Source: Loxodes magnus (taxonomy: Eukaryota > Ciliophora > Karyorelictea > Loxodida > Loxodidae). From it: a DNA stretch of 64,000 nucleotides. The stretch is taken from contig CAMPDV010000089.1 in NCBI GenBank assembly GCA_946699065.1, forward strand, positions 682,001 through 746,000. The letters run 5' to 3'. Positions 1-12,691 of this stretch are shown here, piece by piece. The position numbers were made by a program, and so were the translations under genes. The notes below the pieces were generated by a model that saw only the letters and a program-made list of their open reading frames with translations, made no database searches and was not told the DNA's origin. Position 1 is the stretch's first letter. Each line of letters opens with the position of its first letter.

Positions 1-1121
1 TTATTACACTAACTTAAATTCAATTATTCTTAGCTGTTTTAAAGCTAAATCATATAAATAAAAATATGAAGCTGAAATATTTGCTCAGTATATATTTTAG
101 CAATTTTAAAAAGAATAAGCTTAACAATAAGAAGATAGAAAGGAAACAAGGAAATATCTAATATGAATTAAATTATTAAAAAGTTAATTATAATAAACAT
201 ATTTTATTAGCTTTATCATTTCATTCAAATATAAAAAATTGTCTATTATATGAAAAGGAGATAGACAGGGTATAGGTTTATTATTTATAGCACTACAGAT
301 ATGTAAAATAAATTGCTTTTTAAAGCTATTTGGAATTATGTTTATTCTAAATTAGTACTAAATATGGTGGTATTGAGGGTTAAAAGTCTATATATATGAA
401 ATTTAGATATATAAATAAAGTTTAGTTTTATTATAACTTTAAAAGCTATAACTACTTATATTGCTTTTTACTAAAAGCAAGTAATTAACTTTTAAATAAA
501 ATCTTTATTTGTAAATAGTTCAAGTGATCATATCATCAAGTAGAAGACAATAGTAGAGCAATATGAATTCTCAAGTAAATATAAAATATTTATAAAAGTT
601 GCTATGGTAAGAAAAATGCAGCAATATAAAAGATATGAACTACAATTTGAAATATAAATGCTGGCAGTAAATAAATATAATTTTCTTCCTTGAATAGACA
701 TTTTTATATACTTAGCATAATTAATCTACTTAAAATTAATAATATATTACTTCTCTACCCTTAGTGATAACCTATTTTAAATCACAATTTAAATTTTTAT
801 CTTATATCATTTAACTCTAAATTATCATTCAAATTTATTATATAGGATAAATCTAAAATTTACTCTTAAAACTAAATAAATAGAAGTGTAAAGAGCTACT
901 TAATAAGTAGCAAAAGTTCCTTTTAATAATATTATTAGTATTAGGGTGTTTATATGCTTTTTAGATAAATAAATAATTTAATTCACTATTATTTATACAT
1001 TGCTTAGCTAAGTATGCTAAAGCAGCTTGATAATTAAACGAGTTTAGGATTTTCATAAGAGTTTTTAAATTTTCTAAGAAAATAGAATTAAAAAATATTT
1101 TCAAAGTTTAATTTTAGCAAA
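1..1121. other. AT-rich region without a recognised gene
   Basis: Very AT-rich sequence upstream of the LRR/ankyrin gene. No stretch gives a convincing protein in any frame under the Gln/Trp code, and I see no RNA gene. It should contain the promoter of the downstream gene, but no motif stands out. Confidence 0.5.
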
Positions 1122-3044
1122 ATGTAAAAAGAAGAAAAAATATATTACGGAGAACTTACTCCAACTGGAGAACTTGTTCTAAGAGAGGCAGGTCTCTAGG
1201 CTCTTCCTAAGAAAATTTTGCATGATGTAAGAGAGTCTTTATTACACATTGATTTACAAGATAACTAGATATCATATTTAGATGGTGGTATTCTATTATC
1301 ATTACCTCATCTAAGAAGCATCGATTTAAGAACTAACAAAATAGAAAATTTGCCTTCAGAAATTACTTAACTAGGAAAGCTTAAATGTCTAAGAGTAGAT
1401 AACAATCTTATTACTACTCTTCCGTAAAATGTACAAGACTTTTTATCTCTTGAAATTTTTACTTTATAGGGTAATAAAATATAAAATCTCCCTATCTCGC
1501 TAGGTAAGATACGAACATTGCATACTATAATACTTTCCAATAATTTATTAAAGAGCTTACCAGATGAATTTGGAGATCTTGCCAATCTTAGAATAGCCCA
1601 TCTCCATGGAAATAGTTTCTCTACTTTTCCTGTCTCTTTAATGAATTTGATAAATCTAAAAGAGTTCTCCTTAGAATGGTTTAAGTATACAAACCCACCT
1701 TTACCTAAAATTTTAAAAGGTCATATGGGAGAAGCTATGATTGAATCCTTGAGAAATCTTTGTGGAGCTCTTAAAAAAGCCAATTAGATAGAATGTGCTT
1801 TACTTGCCTTTTTAGAGCATTATTCTGAGAAGATCTTTAAAATAGACAAAGTAGATGGTAAAAATAGATCTCTCTTGCATAATGCAGCTCAATAAGGCGA
1901 TTGTGGAGTTATTGAAGGATTTATTCGTGCAAAAGCAGATATAAATAGCCTTGATAAGGATGGTTATACTCCATTATGTTTGGCATTAAGAAATGATAAT
2001 TTTCAAGCTGTTAAAATATTGCTTGACAATAATGCAGATATCAATACAGGAGGGGGATTATTAGGATCTCCTCTACATATGGCTACTATAAAATAAGAAA
2101 TATGGCTTGTCAAAGATTTTATTATTAAGTATGGAGCTGACGTTAACTTAATTGATGGTGAGGGAAATACTCCTTTACATTTAGTAATGTCAATCTTTTC
2201 AAGAAATTCAAAGAACTGTATAGTGATTGCAGAAACATTATTATAGGCAGGAGCCCTACCAAATGCGGAAAATAAAGATCTATGGACTCCTCTTCATTTA
2301 GCAAGTAGAAAAGGATAAGATGAAGGAGTTTCTTGGTTAATTTAGTACAATTAGTCGGCTAAAGGTACTAAATTTGATCTAAATAAACTAGGAGGAACTC
2401 ATAATTGATCTTCTTTACATTTAGCAGGCCATGCAGGACATTTCAAAACAGTCCAGCTTTTAATCGAAGCAGGAGCAAACATCTTTTGTAGAAACATAGA
2501 TGGTCGAACACCTCGCTAAGCTTCTCGAGGAAACTTAGCAATTACTAAATTATTCCTAAAAGCAGAAAAGGAATGATAGTAAAAGCATGTTATTAGCAAT
2601 TTAAAAGTACCTGACTGAGATTAATAGGAAGAAGAAAGGTAGAATCGTAAAACTTTGATTAACTTTCCTAAGTAAACTAAAAATATGCGAGTTCTAATGT
2701 CAGATATCAATGAGCACACCAACAGAAATAGAAAAAGATATATCAATATAGAAGAGTAGAGAACACGGTTACTAAACTAAGAAAAATAATTAAGTGAAAG
2801 ATACAATTCAATGTATAATATATTTGAAAGAGCTGTTTTCGACTAAAAACCTAGCTTTTTGGATGATTGTTTTGCCTAGCTAAATAACAATTTTTTAAAA
2901 GCAGACTTAGCATATATGCTAGCTATGCTTAACCGTTAGTAAGTCAAAACGAATCTAGAAAACGAGAGCGAAATAAGCTCAAATAAAAATCTTCGTTCAG
3001 AATGTATTTTAGCAGTAAATCTACTGAATAAATAGAAAGATTGA
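1122..3044 (+). CDS. Leucine-rich repeat and ankyrin repeat protein
   Basis: Protein of about 640 residues when TAA/TAG are read as Gln and TGA as Trp. Residues ~45-190 carry leucine-rich repeats (LPSEI, LRVDNN, LPDEFGDLANLR). Residues ~240-480 carry ankyrin repeats (DGYTPLCLA, GNTPLHL, WTPLHLA, SSLHLAGHAGH). The C-terminal ~150 residues are charged and low in complexity. In-frame TGAs at about 2406, 2574 and 2616 lie inside the coding part; the first sits within an ankyrin repeat, so it must be read through. The 3' end is uncertain: 3042 is the most likely TGA stop, and the frame stays open to about 3346. Such domains mediate protein-protein contacts; the partner is unknown. The ATG chosen follows AT-rich DNA and precedes the first LRR. 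Confidence 0.75.
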
Positions 3045-3561
3045 AGTAATAAAAATCAGATAAGAGCTAACTAAGAGAACTTAAGATAAGAAAGAAATGT
3101 AAAATAACATTAAGTTAATTATACTGAAGTTGTTACTTTCATACTATTAGTAATAAAATTCATTAATTAAATATTATTTATTAGATAGGCTAGTTTAATT
3201 AGAAATATACTATATGATAATAGTGTATGTAATTATAATTGTATAGCTAGGCTTTAGTTATTAATGTGGTCTTTTGCAATTTATATGCTTATAGCAATAA
3301 ATATAATTATTGTGTTTAAGATTATCAATCTAAGCTTATTATTTTGACCCTATATATCTAATTATAGATCTTAAAGGTAAATTTGGAAAAGCTAGGAATA
3401 ATAATTTGGTATAAAGCATAGAAGATATTTTAGTAATGAAATGCTAGATTTTATAGATTTATTTATATGATAATTTTGAGTTCTAATAGGCTAAATGGAG
3501 ATAAAGGAAAAGTATAAATCAATAGGAGAAAAGAAAAATATATATAGCCTTAGTTAAAGAG
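3045..3561. other. 3' intergenic region between convergent genes
   Basis: AT-rich DNA between the 3' ends of the LRR/ankyrin gene and the SF-assemblin gene. The frame of the upstream gene remains open across part of it (to about 3346), but the translation becomes hydrophobic and AT-driven, so I treat it as non-coding. Confidence 0.4.
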
Positions 3562-4299
3562 TTACATGTTTTGGTTAAGCTTATTGCAAGTATCTTCCAA
3601 CAAATTGAGAAGAGTTTCTTCGGTAGTTTCCCTATCTTTACGCTCATTATCAAGCTCATTTTTCATTTGTGATACAACATCTTTAAGCAGTTCCAAAACA
3701 GCTTCTTCGCTCTCATCTCTAGCTTTTTTCTCTTCTTGAATAGTTTCTTTTATTCGTTGACTTTCCTGAGCTAATTAGGAAGACAATTATTACTCTATAT
3801 TTTCTCTTTCCTACTATTGTGCTCTTAGTAAATCTTAAATATGAGGTAATTCAGTTTCTATGGTTGATCTTATGTTATCAAGTGAGTCGGTACGTGTTCT
3901 TGTTTCTTTAGAAATTTCCATCTTCAATGAACTATGTTTATCATCAAGTACTCTAAGAATCCTATTTTCAGCATCTTTTCGTGCTTACTATTCTGTTTAT
4001 AACGCTGTGATAAACTTGCTTTCAAGTAATGAAAGTTCTTATTATCGAGATTCAAGCATCTCTTCATAAGTTTCTTACTCCTCTTCCAGTATTTTTTCAA
4101 GTCTTGTAATTTATTCTTTCAGCAAAGTTAATCGTTTAGAATTAGTTTATTCGCTTTCCATTATTTTCTCATCTATTGCATTCATTCTTCGCTCAAAAGC
4201 CTCAAACTTAGAACTTCGTTCCTACTCTAATCCAGCATGCAAGCTGTTAAGTCTTTCAGAGAGTTTGTTAATTCTCTCCTTATAAGGTAGATCAGCCAT
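3562..4299 (-). CDS. SF-assemblin / beta-giardin family protein
   Basis: About 245 residues, the usual size for striated-fibre assemblin. These proteins polymerise into the non-contractile fibres attached to ciliary basal bodies. The sequence is nearly all coiled coil with the family layout: a short head (MADLPYKERINKLSERLNSL), the FEAFERRMNAIDEKI segment, LEKILEEEQETYEEMLE, and a C-terminus near ETLLNLLEDTCNKLNQ. Many in-frame TAA/TAG codons fall at Gln positions. There is no in-frame TGA for about 1 kb beyond the family's normal end, so the stop is probably the TAA at 3562-3564 (another in-frame TAA lies at 3550). This is one of the best arguments in the window that TAA can also terminate. 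The family call is confident; the exact end is not. Confidence 0.88.
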
Positions 4300-4749
4300 T
4301 AATAGTTATAAATTAACTTAAAAAAGCAAAGATAAAAGAGGAATTAATTACATCATAACTATCGTTTGCTCTATAGCAGCTCACTTCTAATCTTCTAAAT
4401 ATTTCCCTCTAAATCATCTTTAAGTAAGCTTAAGTATGTCTAGATACTAATTAGTCAGTTCCTTTATTAGCAATATTACCTCATAAGCTTAATTCGTTTA
4501 AAATTACTATCACTCCTTATATGAAATAAAAGGCAAGGGTTAAAGTAAAAAAAGAGCTCATCTTATATGCTTAAAGGCTTCATATAATCATTAATTTAAA
4601 TTAATCAATTTATAACTTTCAAAAAGCCATAAATTAGAAAAGCTAATATTATGGATTAACTAAAGTTTCTCTACTTTTACTTTAATAATTTTTAAAGCTT
4701 AATCTATTTATTTCAACTGTTTCTAAAGAATACACTTTAACATTTTTAA
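4300..4749. other. Divergent intergenic region
   Basis: AT-rich DNA between the start of the SF-assemblin gene and the start of the next plus-strand ORF. It probably holds both promoters; no motif is recognised. Confidence 0.4.
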
Positions 4750-5400
4750 ATGGATACTATATCTTAAGAAGCATAAGATACTTAGGTTAATTATACCATA
4801 ATCTAAGAATTTTAGCTTAGATATAATAAAAAATAGCTAAATCTATCTTTCAAATCTTATTTCTAGATATAAGGAATAAACCATCATTAAAAGTAAACAT
4901 TCAAAGGAAGTATGCTGATATAAAGAAAAGCAGAAGCTCTTTAGAAAAGGAAATAGCGATCTTAATCTTGTTTAATTGAATGAAAAGGCACTAAGAATAA
5001 ATGTGTTAATCTTAAGCTAATACCTTCATTAAATGATTTAATGCTAACTGGTAAAGAAGATAAAAGCTGGTTGCATTTTAAAGATTTAATATAGATGTTA
5101 GAGAATTATTAGACAAAAACGAGCAAATAACAAATCTGTACCTATAATAATTTTAGAAGGATCTAAAACTCTTAGAAACAAATCTATGAAAATAAGAGTA
5201 AAAAAGAGAATAACAATCTTAAAGAAATGATAGTTAAATATCCCTTGTATAGATGCTCTTAATGCTTAAAATTTGCTAAATTAGCAAAGTAAATAAAATA
5301 GATGCAATAGATGTGTCAAATATCTTAGAGTCTTTTATCCAAGTAGAATGAAGAAAATGTTAAATTGAAATATTTAATTAGTGTATTAGCATCTTAATGA
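4750..5400 (+). CDS. Hypothetical protein with a CxxC motif
   Basis: Open frame of 216 codons from ATG at 4750 to TGA at 5398-5400, with base composition and residue use more like a gene than the flanking DNA. It is rich in Lys and Gln (Gln mostly TAA/TAG) and has a CSQC motif near residue 170 that could bind metal. No family is recognised. The terminal TGA may be Trp: the same frame continues with plausible sequence (NTFYEYDIKYPKTKIKE) to about 5.6 kb and possibly 6 kb, so the protein could be considerably longer. Confidence 0.42.
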
Positions 5401-6942
5401 CAGAACACATTCTACGAATATGATATTAAATACCCTAAAACAAAAATCAAGGAAAGCAATCTTTTTAAATGTTCTTCGAACTGTCAGTGTTCAATTCTAT
5501 GAGAATAATCTACATCATTAATTGTTTTTACTGTTTCTTATTCAGATTTATAGTATATACACAATTTCCTAAAAATAAGTAAATCTATAAACTAAATAAT
5601 ACCTATCGGTACTTTAGGTATTAAATCGATTAAGAAAAAATGTATATACTTAAAGTTCTAGTTTATAATAAATTCTAATGAAGTGCTAATTTTATTAAAC
5701 TACTTATTATTACCTTTATATTTATTAACTTCATACTATTTATACATTTCTGTTTAAGTCTACACTTATACTAGATGACTGATTTTATGGATATATCATT
5801 TTTCTTCCATTAATACTATAAAAATTAAATTTATTACAGAAAGCTTGAATGAAGTTGGTATAATATATATGAATCATCCACTATGTGTAAGTTCTTAATT
5901 TCTGGATATTCAGTTAGATGAAATATCATAATTTATGTAAGAATCTTGTATACAAAATTAAATCTGACTTAATAAGAAAGATATATATAATTAATCAATC
6001 ATTATTATTGTTATATTCTTATCCTTTCCTCTATCTTTTCTTATCTTTTATTTGCTTACCCTTTAACTTCTATTTTACCTATATTAGGAATTGAATCAAT
6101 TTTTATAAATTTAGAATTTGATAATTTACTACTCTAAGAGCTTAAACGTGTAAGTAAATTTGATTGATTGTTGAATTTATATTGCAAATTATATAATTTT
6201 ATAGCTTAATTAATACTTTAAATATTTAAATTTATATTATAATTAGCTAGTTAATTCAACTCAAGTTTCCCCTTTAGGCTTAGACAATTCATTTAAATTG
6301 GTACATGTAAATAGTATAAATCACTTTAAATAATCATTTTATCTTTTGTTTAGTTATTTGGGTATCATCTCTTTAAACTGCTAAGATTTATTAATTACAT
6401 AATAGAAGTCCTTTATTCTTAATTTAGTCATTTAAGCAAGTTCTAATTATAGGTATTCTAAAGATATTTACTAAATATCTAATAAATATCAGATTAATAG
6501 TCTATATTGTATAGATAAGTGATTATATAACTTTTAGTTTAAATATTTATATTTATGACCTTATTAAATAGCAGACTATTTAGATAGAAAAGCAATTAAT
6601 CACACTGAGTATTATTACATAGCTAAATAGTTTTCTATTAAGCTTTAGCTTTCTATATAGTATAATATTGCTTTAGTATATATGTTAATGATAAAGCTAG
6701 ATAGCTATTTATTTATACTCAGACGCTTATACTATTATTAGTTTCAATTTCATTTAGTATATCCTAAGCTTTTTTATGCTATAAGACCTTTAGAGCTTCA
6801 TATAAGAGGTATTTTAAGTATATTCTCATACAGGTTCCTTGCTTAGTTTATTAAATATTATGCAAGCTTATGGAGAATGAGGTTAGAGAAAAGTAGGCTT
6901 TAATGATAAAAGTATTGACATGCTTTTAGATATTTAATAAAA
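5401..6942. other. Mostly AT-rich; possible extension of the upstream gene
   Basis: The first 150-600 bases may still code for the preceding hypothetical protein if its TGA at 5398 is Trp. Beyond about 6 kb I see only AT-rich intergenic sequence up to NOP58. Confidence 0.35.
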
Positions 6943-8204
6943 ATGCTTGTTCTTCTAGAAACTTCAGCTGGATTTGCGATTTTTAAACTTGTAGGCTCAA
7001 GATGAAAAGAAGTAGATAGCCTAGACGAAGAATGTGCTTAATTGCAGGCATTTCATAAGTTTAAGAATACTAAAGAAGCATTAGAAGCTTCTAATTTACT
7101 TATAGAGGGAAAAGTTCATAAGAAACTAAAAAAATTTTTGAAGAAGAATGTAGAAAAGAATGAAAAACTAATAGTTATAGATATAGAACTGAAAAAGACA
7201 CTTGAAGAGAAATTTTAATTTAGTATAGCCAGTGGAAAAAAATATCTTTAGGTCTTAAGGTTTTTAAAGCTTCAAATGGAAAGTTTAATTACTCCTTAAG
7301 AATAGAGAGCTATGTAACTTGGTCTTGCTCATGCTATGTCAAGATATACCTTAAAATTTTCAGCTGATAAAGTAGATACTATGATTGTTCAAGCTATTAA
7401 TTTGCTTGATGACATTGATAAAGAGCTTAACAATTATGCTATGAGATTAAAGGAATGGTACAGTTGGCGTTTTCCAGAGTTAGTAAATGTAGTTCAAGAT
7501 AACATAATGTATGCTAGAGTAGTTAACGCTATAGGAGTTAAAGAAAAATGCTTAGAGGTAGATTTAACCACTGTTGTGATGGGCGAGGAAGTTGAAACTT
7601 AGATAAAGGAAGCCAGTCAAGTTAGTATGGGAACAGAAATTTCTCAATTAGATCAAGATAATATATAAGTACTAGCCAGATAAGTAGTCGATCTAAGCGA
7701 TTACTTTATATAACTTTACGAATATCTAAATGCAAGAATGTAAGCAATTGCTCCTAATTTAACAGTTTTAGTTGGCGAATTAGTCACTGCACGTTTGATT
7801 GCACATGCTGGATCCTTAGTAAGTCTTAGCAGATATCCAGCTTCTACAATTTAGATTCTAGGAGGTGAAAAGCTTTGTTTAGAGCTATAAGAGCTAAAAA
7901 AGATACACCAAAATATGGACTCATTTATCACGCAAGTCTAGTTGGAAATGCTCCTAATTAGTGCAAAGGAAAGATTTCGCGTTCTCTGGCTGCGAAATGT
8001 GCTTTAAGTGTTAGACTTGATGCTTTATCATAAAAGTCTACAAATGAGCCAACCTTAGGACTTATACATAAGCAAGCTTTGGAGATTAGACTCAAATAGC
8101 TTGAAAAACAACCTTAAAGTCAAAGATCATTTTAGCAGAAAAAGTAGTTCTAGAGGCCTGTAAAGCAATATTAAGAAGCAAGTGATTATAAGAAGACGGA
8201 ATGA
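6943..8204 (+). CDS. NOP58: NOP58 box C/D snoRNP core protein (apparent frameshift)
   Basis: Clear NOP58/NOP5 homologue, the scaffold of box C/D snoRNPs that guide rRNA 2'-O-methylation in the nucleolus. It starts [16 protein letters not shown], followed by the NOP5NT domain, the central coiled coil, and the Nop domain with [48 protein letters not shown] and RYPASTIQILG. At about 7868-7871 the frame breaks: the sequence reads GGTGAAAAGCTTTG, whereas the family (GAEKALFRAL) needs one more base. After that point the next frame continues [20 protein letters not shown] to a basic tail and the TGA at 8202. The missing A is in a short homopolymer, so a sequencing error is the simplest cause. TGA is Trp near the N-terminus (GSRWKEV). 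Confidence 0.93.
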
Positions 8205-8375
8205 CAAATATTTAATTATATATTTAGGCTTATTTTACACTTCTTTGCTTAATAATAATAGGTAAAGAATCTAGAATTAGTAATGGAAGATACATTAAAT
8301 TAATATTAAGGGACATAGAAATGAGTCGTATTTACTATTAGAGTAAATTAAATATTTTTATTTATTCGTTTGCTC

Positions 8376-8768
8376 TCAATAAAAGAAGCCCAAAATTTTA
8401 CCTCCCACATGTTTCTTTTTTGCTTCCTCGTGATCCATAATTCCATATGTTGTAGTCAGGACAATTTTGCCAAACTATCTTGAAGGAAGTAAGTTTGCAG
8501 CATATTTTTCAATATCAGCCAAGCCCATATCGAAACGCGGGCTAATGACTCCTACTTTGTTAAGTCTTCCTATTAACTCAACAACAATTTTGTTGGCTCT
8601 ATGATCGTCTATGATTTCAAACTCCCCAATATATCCATCTCTTTACATAACTTGAAGGAATCTAACAACGACTTTAGATACAGGATGGATCAACACTTAT
8701 CTCTTTCCTTTCTTTTCTGCATTAACAATTGACTTTAAGCAATCAGCCAACACTCCTGCTCTCACCAT
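8376..8768 (-). CDS. RPS15A: Ribosomal protein uS8 (RPS15A/RPS22)
   Basis: A 130-residue protein, exactly the eukaryotic uS8 length, from [20 protein letters not shown] to the conserved end GGKILGFFY followed by TGA. Family blocks are present: [43 protein letters not shown] and [20 protein letters not shown]. uS8 binds the central domain of 18S rRNA in the 40S subunit. Gln is encoded by TAA/TAG three times. This gene is a clean demonstration that TGA acts as a stop here. Its 3' end converges on NOP58 with about 170 bp between them. Confidence 0.97.
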
Positions 8769-9007
8769 TATTACTTTAAATCAAAAATGATAACTAAATT
8801 GAAAGTCACTTTAATAAAATGCTTTTAAACTGTAGCTTAAATTTAATCCATTACATCTTTAAAGAAAACTAGCAGCTTCATTAACTCTTGACTTATTAAT
8901 TAATGCTAAGCAATTTGGTAAAAATTAAACCTTAATCGATATTAAAATTAACCTAGCATTAGAGTCATAAAATTGTTTTAACTAAATTTATACTTTCTTA
9001 AGGTTAA

Positions 9008-9637
9008 ATGGAAAGTGTGCCTTAGTAGAGCTAACCTAATCAAGAAGAACTTAAGGAAAATCCAGAAACTTTTGAAAAATGTATTCAGAAATTGAAATAG
9101 CAGGAAATAGAGTTCAAATTACTTACTCATGAACCTGCTAGAACCTCTGAATAAGCTGCTTAGATTAGAGGTGTTCCACTTGGTTCTGGAGCTAAAGCTA
9201 TGCTTTCAAAGTGAATAAATCAAAGTAACAAAAAGTAGGAAACAGTACTTTTAGTAATGTCAGCTGATTAGAAAATAAGTTGGAAAAATATAAGAAAGAA
9301 AGGGTATAAAAATCCTTAATTTTGCTCAGAATAAGAAGTTTCCTCAATAACTAATTGTCTTCCTGGAGCTGTTCCTCCTTTTGGAAGTATTTTCAACGTT
9401 CAAACTATACTAGATCCTTCTCTTAGCAAGTATGAATAAATAAACTTCAATGTTGGATTAAGAACTCATTCCTTGAGTATTAAATATGAAGATTACATTA
9501 AAGCAGAAAATCCAATAATAATGGAATTCACTTAATTGAATTAATTTTAATAAGCTGCATTAGGTTATTCTCTACTTGCCTTATATCTTCTAGTCTAAAG
9601 AAAATAAAGGAATGATTAAATTATTCCTTCTATTTGA
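9008..9637 (+). CDS. YbaK/ProX-type aminoacyl-tRNA deacylase domain protein
   Basis: About 209 residues. Residues ~38-180 match the YbaK/aminoacyl-tRNA-synthetase-associated domain of the eukaryotic prolyl-tRNA trans-editing type: LTHEPARTSEQAAQIRG, SGAKAM, NCLPGAVPPFGSIF, DPSL, FNVGLRTHSLSIKYEDY. Such proteins hydrolyse mis-charged tRNA (for example Ala-tRNAPro). The domain normally ends at about EFT. Here the frame continues into a short hydrophobic stretch (GYSLLALYLLV) and a basic end before TGA at 9635. A tandem TAATAA at 9548-9553 could instead be the stop. TGA is used as Trp once (SKWINQ). The start is the only nearby ATG giving the N-terminal extension MESVPQQSQPNQEEL. Confidence 0.8.
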
Positions 9638-9893
9638 ATCTTCTACTATAACTTTAATTCATTTCAGCTTTAACCTTCTTTTCCTAACTTCTTATCTAAA
9701 CTGTTCCTTTATAGTCTTCATTTATTTATGCCAAGCTATTATTTAAGCTTCTCAGCTTTTAGGTAGTTATATGAGGGATATAATCATGCTACTTTAACTG
9801 ATCTGTAGAGTATTAGTTGGATTAAAAGACAATAAATAATAGATGAGTGACATAAGTTTATAGTTAAATTATTTAATTATACCAGAAAATTTG

Positions 9894-11847
9894 ATGGAAG
9901 AAATAAGAAATCTAAGAGACTAAATAGTAAGCAGCAAAACCAGCAAATAGCAAGTAATTCAAAGCGGAAAGCTAGAATGGTAATTATTTATTTTCAGACT
10001 TATTTAGTAAAGCTTATAAGGAACTGAGAACTTACTAATGATTCTACAAACAGTCTATATTATCGTAAAGGATTCCTCAGAATAGTCTATGCTAGCTATA
10101 TAAAACAATAAAAAAGATATCGTTGCTATGCTCCTTGGTATCATTCTTAGGAATAATCATAGCGATTTTAAAATGCTGAAGATTAGTCTTGAGTTACTAT
10201 TTCTCTTGATTGACAGGAAGCTTATTGAATTATTGGACCTTTAGACGAACTCTTAGCTATCTTAATTACCATAAACTTTGGTTGAATGCATGAATAAAAT
10301 ATAGTTGAGTGAGATTTCTTGCAAGTTGTTATAGATATGTGTAGTATAAGGAAATAGTATATAAGAGCTAAAACTCTAAATTAAGTAAATAGAAAGTCTT
10401 ATTTAACTAACAATGGTACACTTTAAGAATTCGCTAAGTGAAGACTTATAATTCGAACTTATAAGCTTATTTTAGTTGCTAATTCAAATAAATCAAGAGG
10501 TATTTCAAGCAATCAATTTAGAGGAGTTATAAAATATAATTCTTAACGTTTTAAGGAGACCAGAGCCTAGATGAAAAATAATATCTACCTAATTGTAATA
10601 TTTTAAAGTATAGAGTTCTAAGATTTAGTAATATAGACTAAAACATCCTTATCTGATGTATTTAATCCTTAGCTAATATCATATCGTCTTAAGGATATAC
10701 GATTTAATGTTTGTAGCTTCTTCAGTAATGTCTTACTTTTAACTAGCAATTCTAATTGGTGGCTCTATAGACTGACACCTTACTTAAAATAACTTAATTA
10801 ATTGATACTCTTTTCCACAAAATTTAGGATAAAATTGATAATATCTAAGACCTAAATGAACTAAAGGAAAGCCTATTATGTTGCTATTGTGCAACTGAAA
10901 ATTTAGAGAAGTGTAGACTCTTTATGAGTGAAACTTCAGTTACTAAAGTTATTTTCTTTGTACTTGAAAAATACAATTTGCAAACTGACGAAGTGCATGA
11001 AAACCTTAAAATAGCAGCTTCAAAATGTCTTTTTTCTTTATCCCGTTGTGCAAAGTTTATAAAGCAGCAGATACTTAACAATAGCAACATATGAGAAAAA
11101 ATTCTGGAACTATATTAAAAAGAGTAAATCATATAGGTTAAAATATGTCTTCTTAAGGTTTTAGCAAACTTTTTAATAGAGTTCTCAGAGCTTTAAGTTA
11201 GTATACTAGAGAAAATTATAACTTAATTAAAAGAAGAACTAGAAACTAACGAAGATAATTAAATTAAGCGCTATAGCTTGATTGCTCTAAAGAACATGCT
11301 ATTCCTTTCCATGCCTGAAGTGAAACTTTAGGTTTTTTAATAAATTGGAACTAATTTAATGTGGAAGCTTGCAAAAAGTGAAGACTACTATGTGTAATTA
11401 GAAGTAATTAACTTATTAAGGAATATGCTTAGTTTTAAAGAAGGACATTTCGATACTAATCAGTTGAATCTCCATATGGAGTATGAGCAGTTTCTCTCTT
11501 TTCTTTTACAAGCTTTGCAATAGCCTCATTCTGAGTTGAAGCATAGTATATTATACTGTTTATGCAATATTGTAGCAGTTGAATAAAATAAAGAGCAACT
11601 ATTTTAGAAACTGATTACAGAAGAGTTTATCCAAATTCTTCATTAATTGATATAAGATAACGAGTGAAATGTAAAGCAAGCTACAGCTTATTTTATAGCA
11701 AATGTAATAGCATGCGAATAAGCACCTATAGAATAGTTCACTGAATTTTAAGAAAGGTTTAAAGACATACTTGAAGATCCAAGACTTTAGGTTAAGATAT
11801 ATTTAAGGAATGCTTTGAACGTTCTAACAAACTCACAAAATAGTTGA
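9894..11847 (+). CDS. Armadillo-repeat protein, ARMC8/GID5-like
   Basis: All-helical armadillo repeat protein of about 640 residues. The N-terminal segment IRNLRDQIVSSKTSKQQVI resembles the start of ARMC8/Gid5, a scaffold of the CTLH/GID ubiquitin ligase. Later repeats include LANFLIEFSELQVSILEK, LYCLCNIVAVEQNKEQLF and NVKQATAYFIANVIACEQ. Two ordinary introns are inferred from frame continuity: 9980-9997 (18 nt, GTAA...CAG) and 10725-10746 (22 nt, GTAA...TAG). Several TGA codons are read as Trp (RRPEPRWKII, NIWEKI, NEWNVK). The chosen stop is the TGA at 11845; the frame stays open beyond it, but a convergent gene begins at 11943. The ARM fold is confident; the ARMC8 assignment is tentative. 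Confidence 0.72.
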
Positions 11848-11942
11848 CATTTATAGTTATAAAATTACCTATTTTCAAATTAACAATTAATTCCATAATT
11901 TTTTAATTTGGATAATTCTACTTAAGCTTCAATTTTGCTTAT

Positions 11943-12691
11943 TCACTAAATATAAGGAAATAAAAGTTTGAGGGATGATTTAATCTTATTATGAAAAGAC
12001 ATATTAAAATGTTTCTAATTAGTTTAATTTAAAAGTTAGATTACTATCTTTTCTGGAAAATGGTAATTTAAATTTCCAAATTCAGGGCATTCATCTTGTG
12101 CTACAGCCATTTATTTAATATCTGCTTTGCTTTATTTATTATTTTTGATCAAGCCATACTGGATATATTAATAGAGTTCATAGGAAATTTAATATTCCTT
12201 AGAAAATTCACTTGCAAAGCTATAAAATTATTCATTTTTTTCTTAAGGAATTCCAAGCTTGCTTAATAGTTCATTTTTAAACTGAATTTTTTACTATTTC
12301 CTGAATTTCATTATTTCATCCTATAGTTACAGAATTGTATCAGCATTATATTCTTACACATTTCTGAAGCCAGATTAATTCCAAAAAGCATCTAAATAAA
12401 AATTAGTAAATTGTTCATCATCATCTATGTTCTATATGAGTGACTTACAGATTGTAAAAAGGCTTTATTAACTATTCTTTATATTTATTCAAGATTTAAG
12501 AATTTTATCTGATTTTCCTTTCTATCTAAACCTTAATCTTTTTAACTTAAATCTCCTTCTTATGGCCCATTTTCTCCTCCTATATCTCCATCTCCTATAT
12601 CCTTAAAATTCTACTCCTAATCATTTAAATCTTCAACTTCAATTGCTCCTCTAGAACAGAATACTAAAGCAATGAGTAAAATAATCCTCAT
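11943..12691 (-). CDS. Predicted secreted/luminal protein, unknown family
   Basis: A 243-residue protein after removal of one 17-nt intron (12432-12448, GTAAGT...ATAG). It begins with a typical signal peptide (MRIILLIALVFCSRGA), followed by an acidic linker (EVEDLNDQEQNFKDIGDGDI) and a mostly helical domain containing NIDDDEQFTNFYLDAFWN and SKLGIPQEKNEQFYSFASEF. It ends at the TGA at 11943. The intron is needed: without it the frame shifts into low-quality sequence. No family was recognised; it is likely in the ER lumen, in a vesicle or secreted. Confidence 0.68.
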
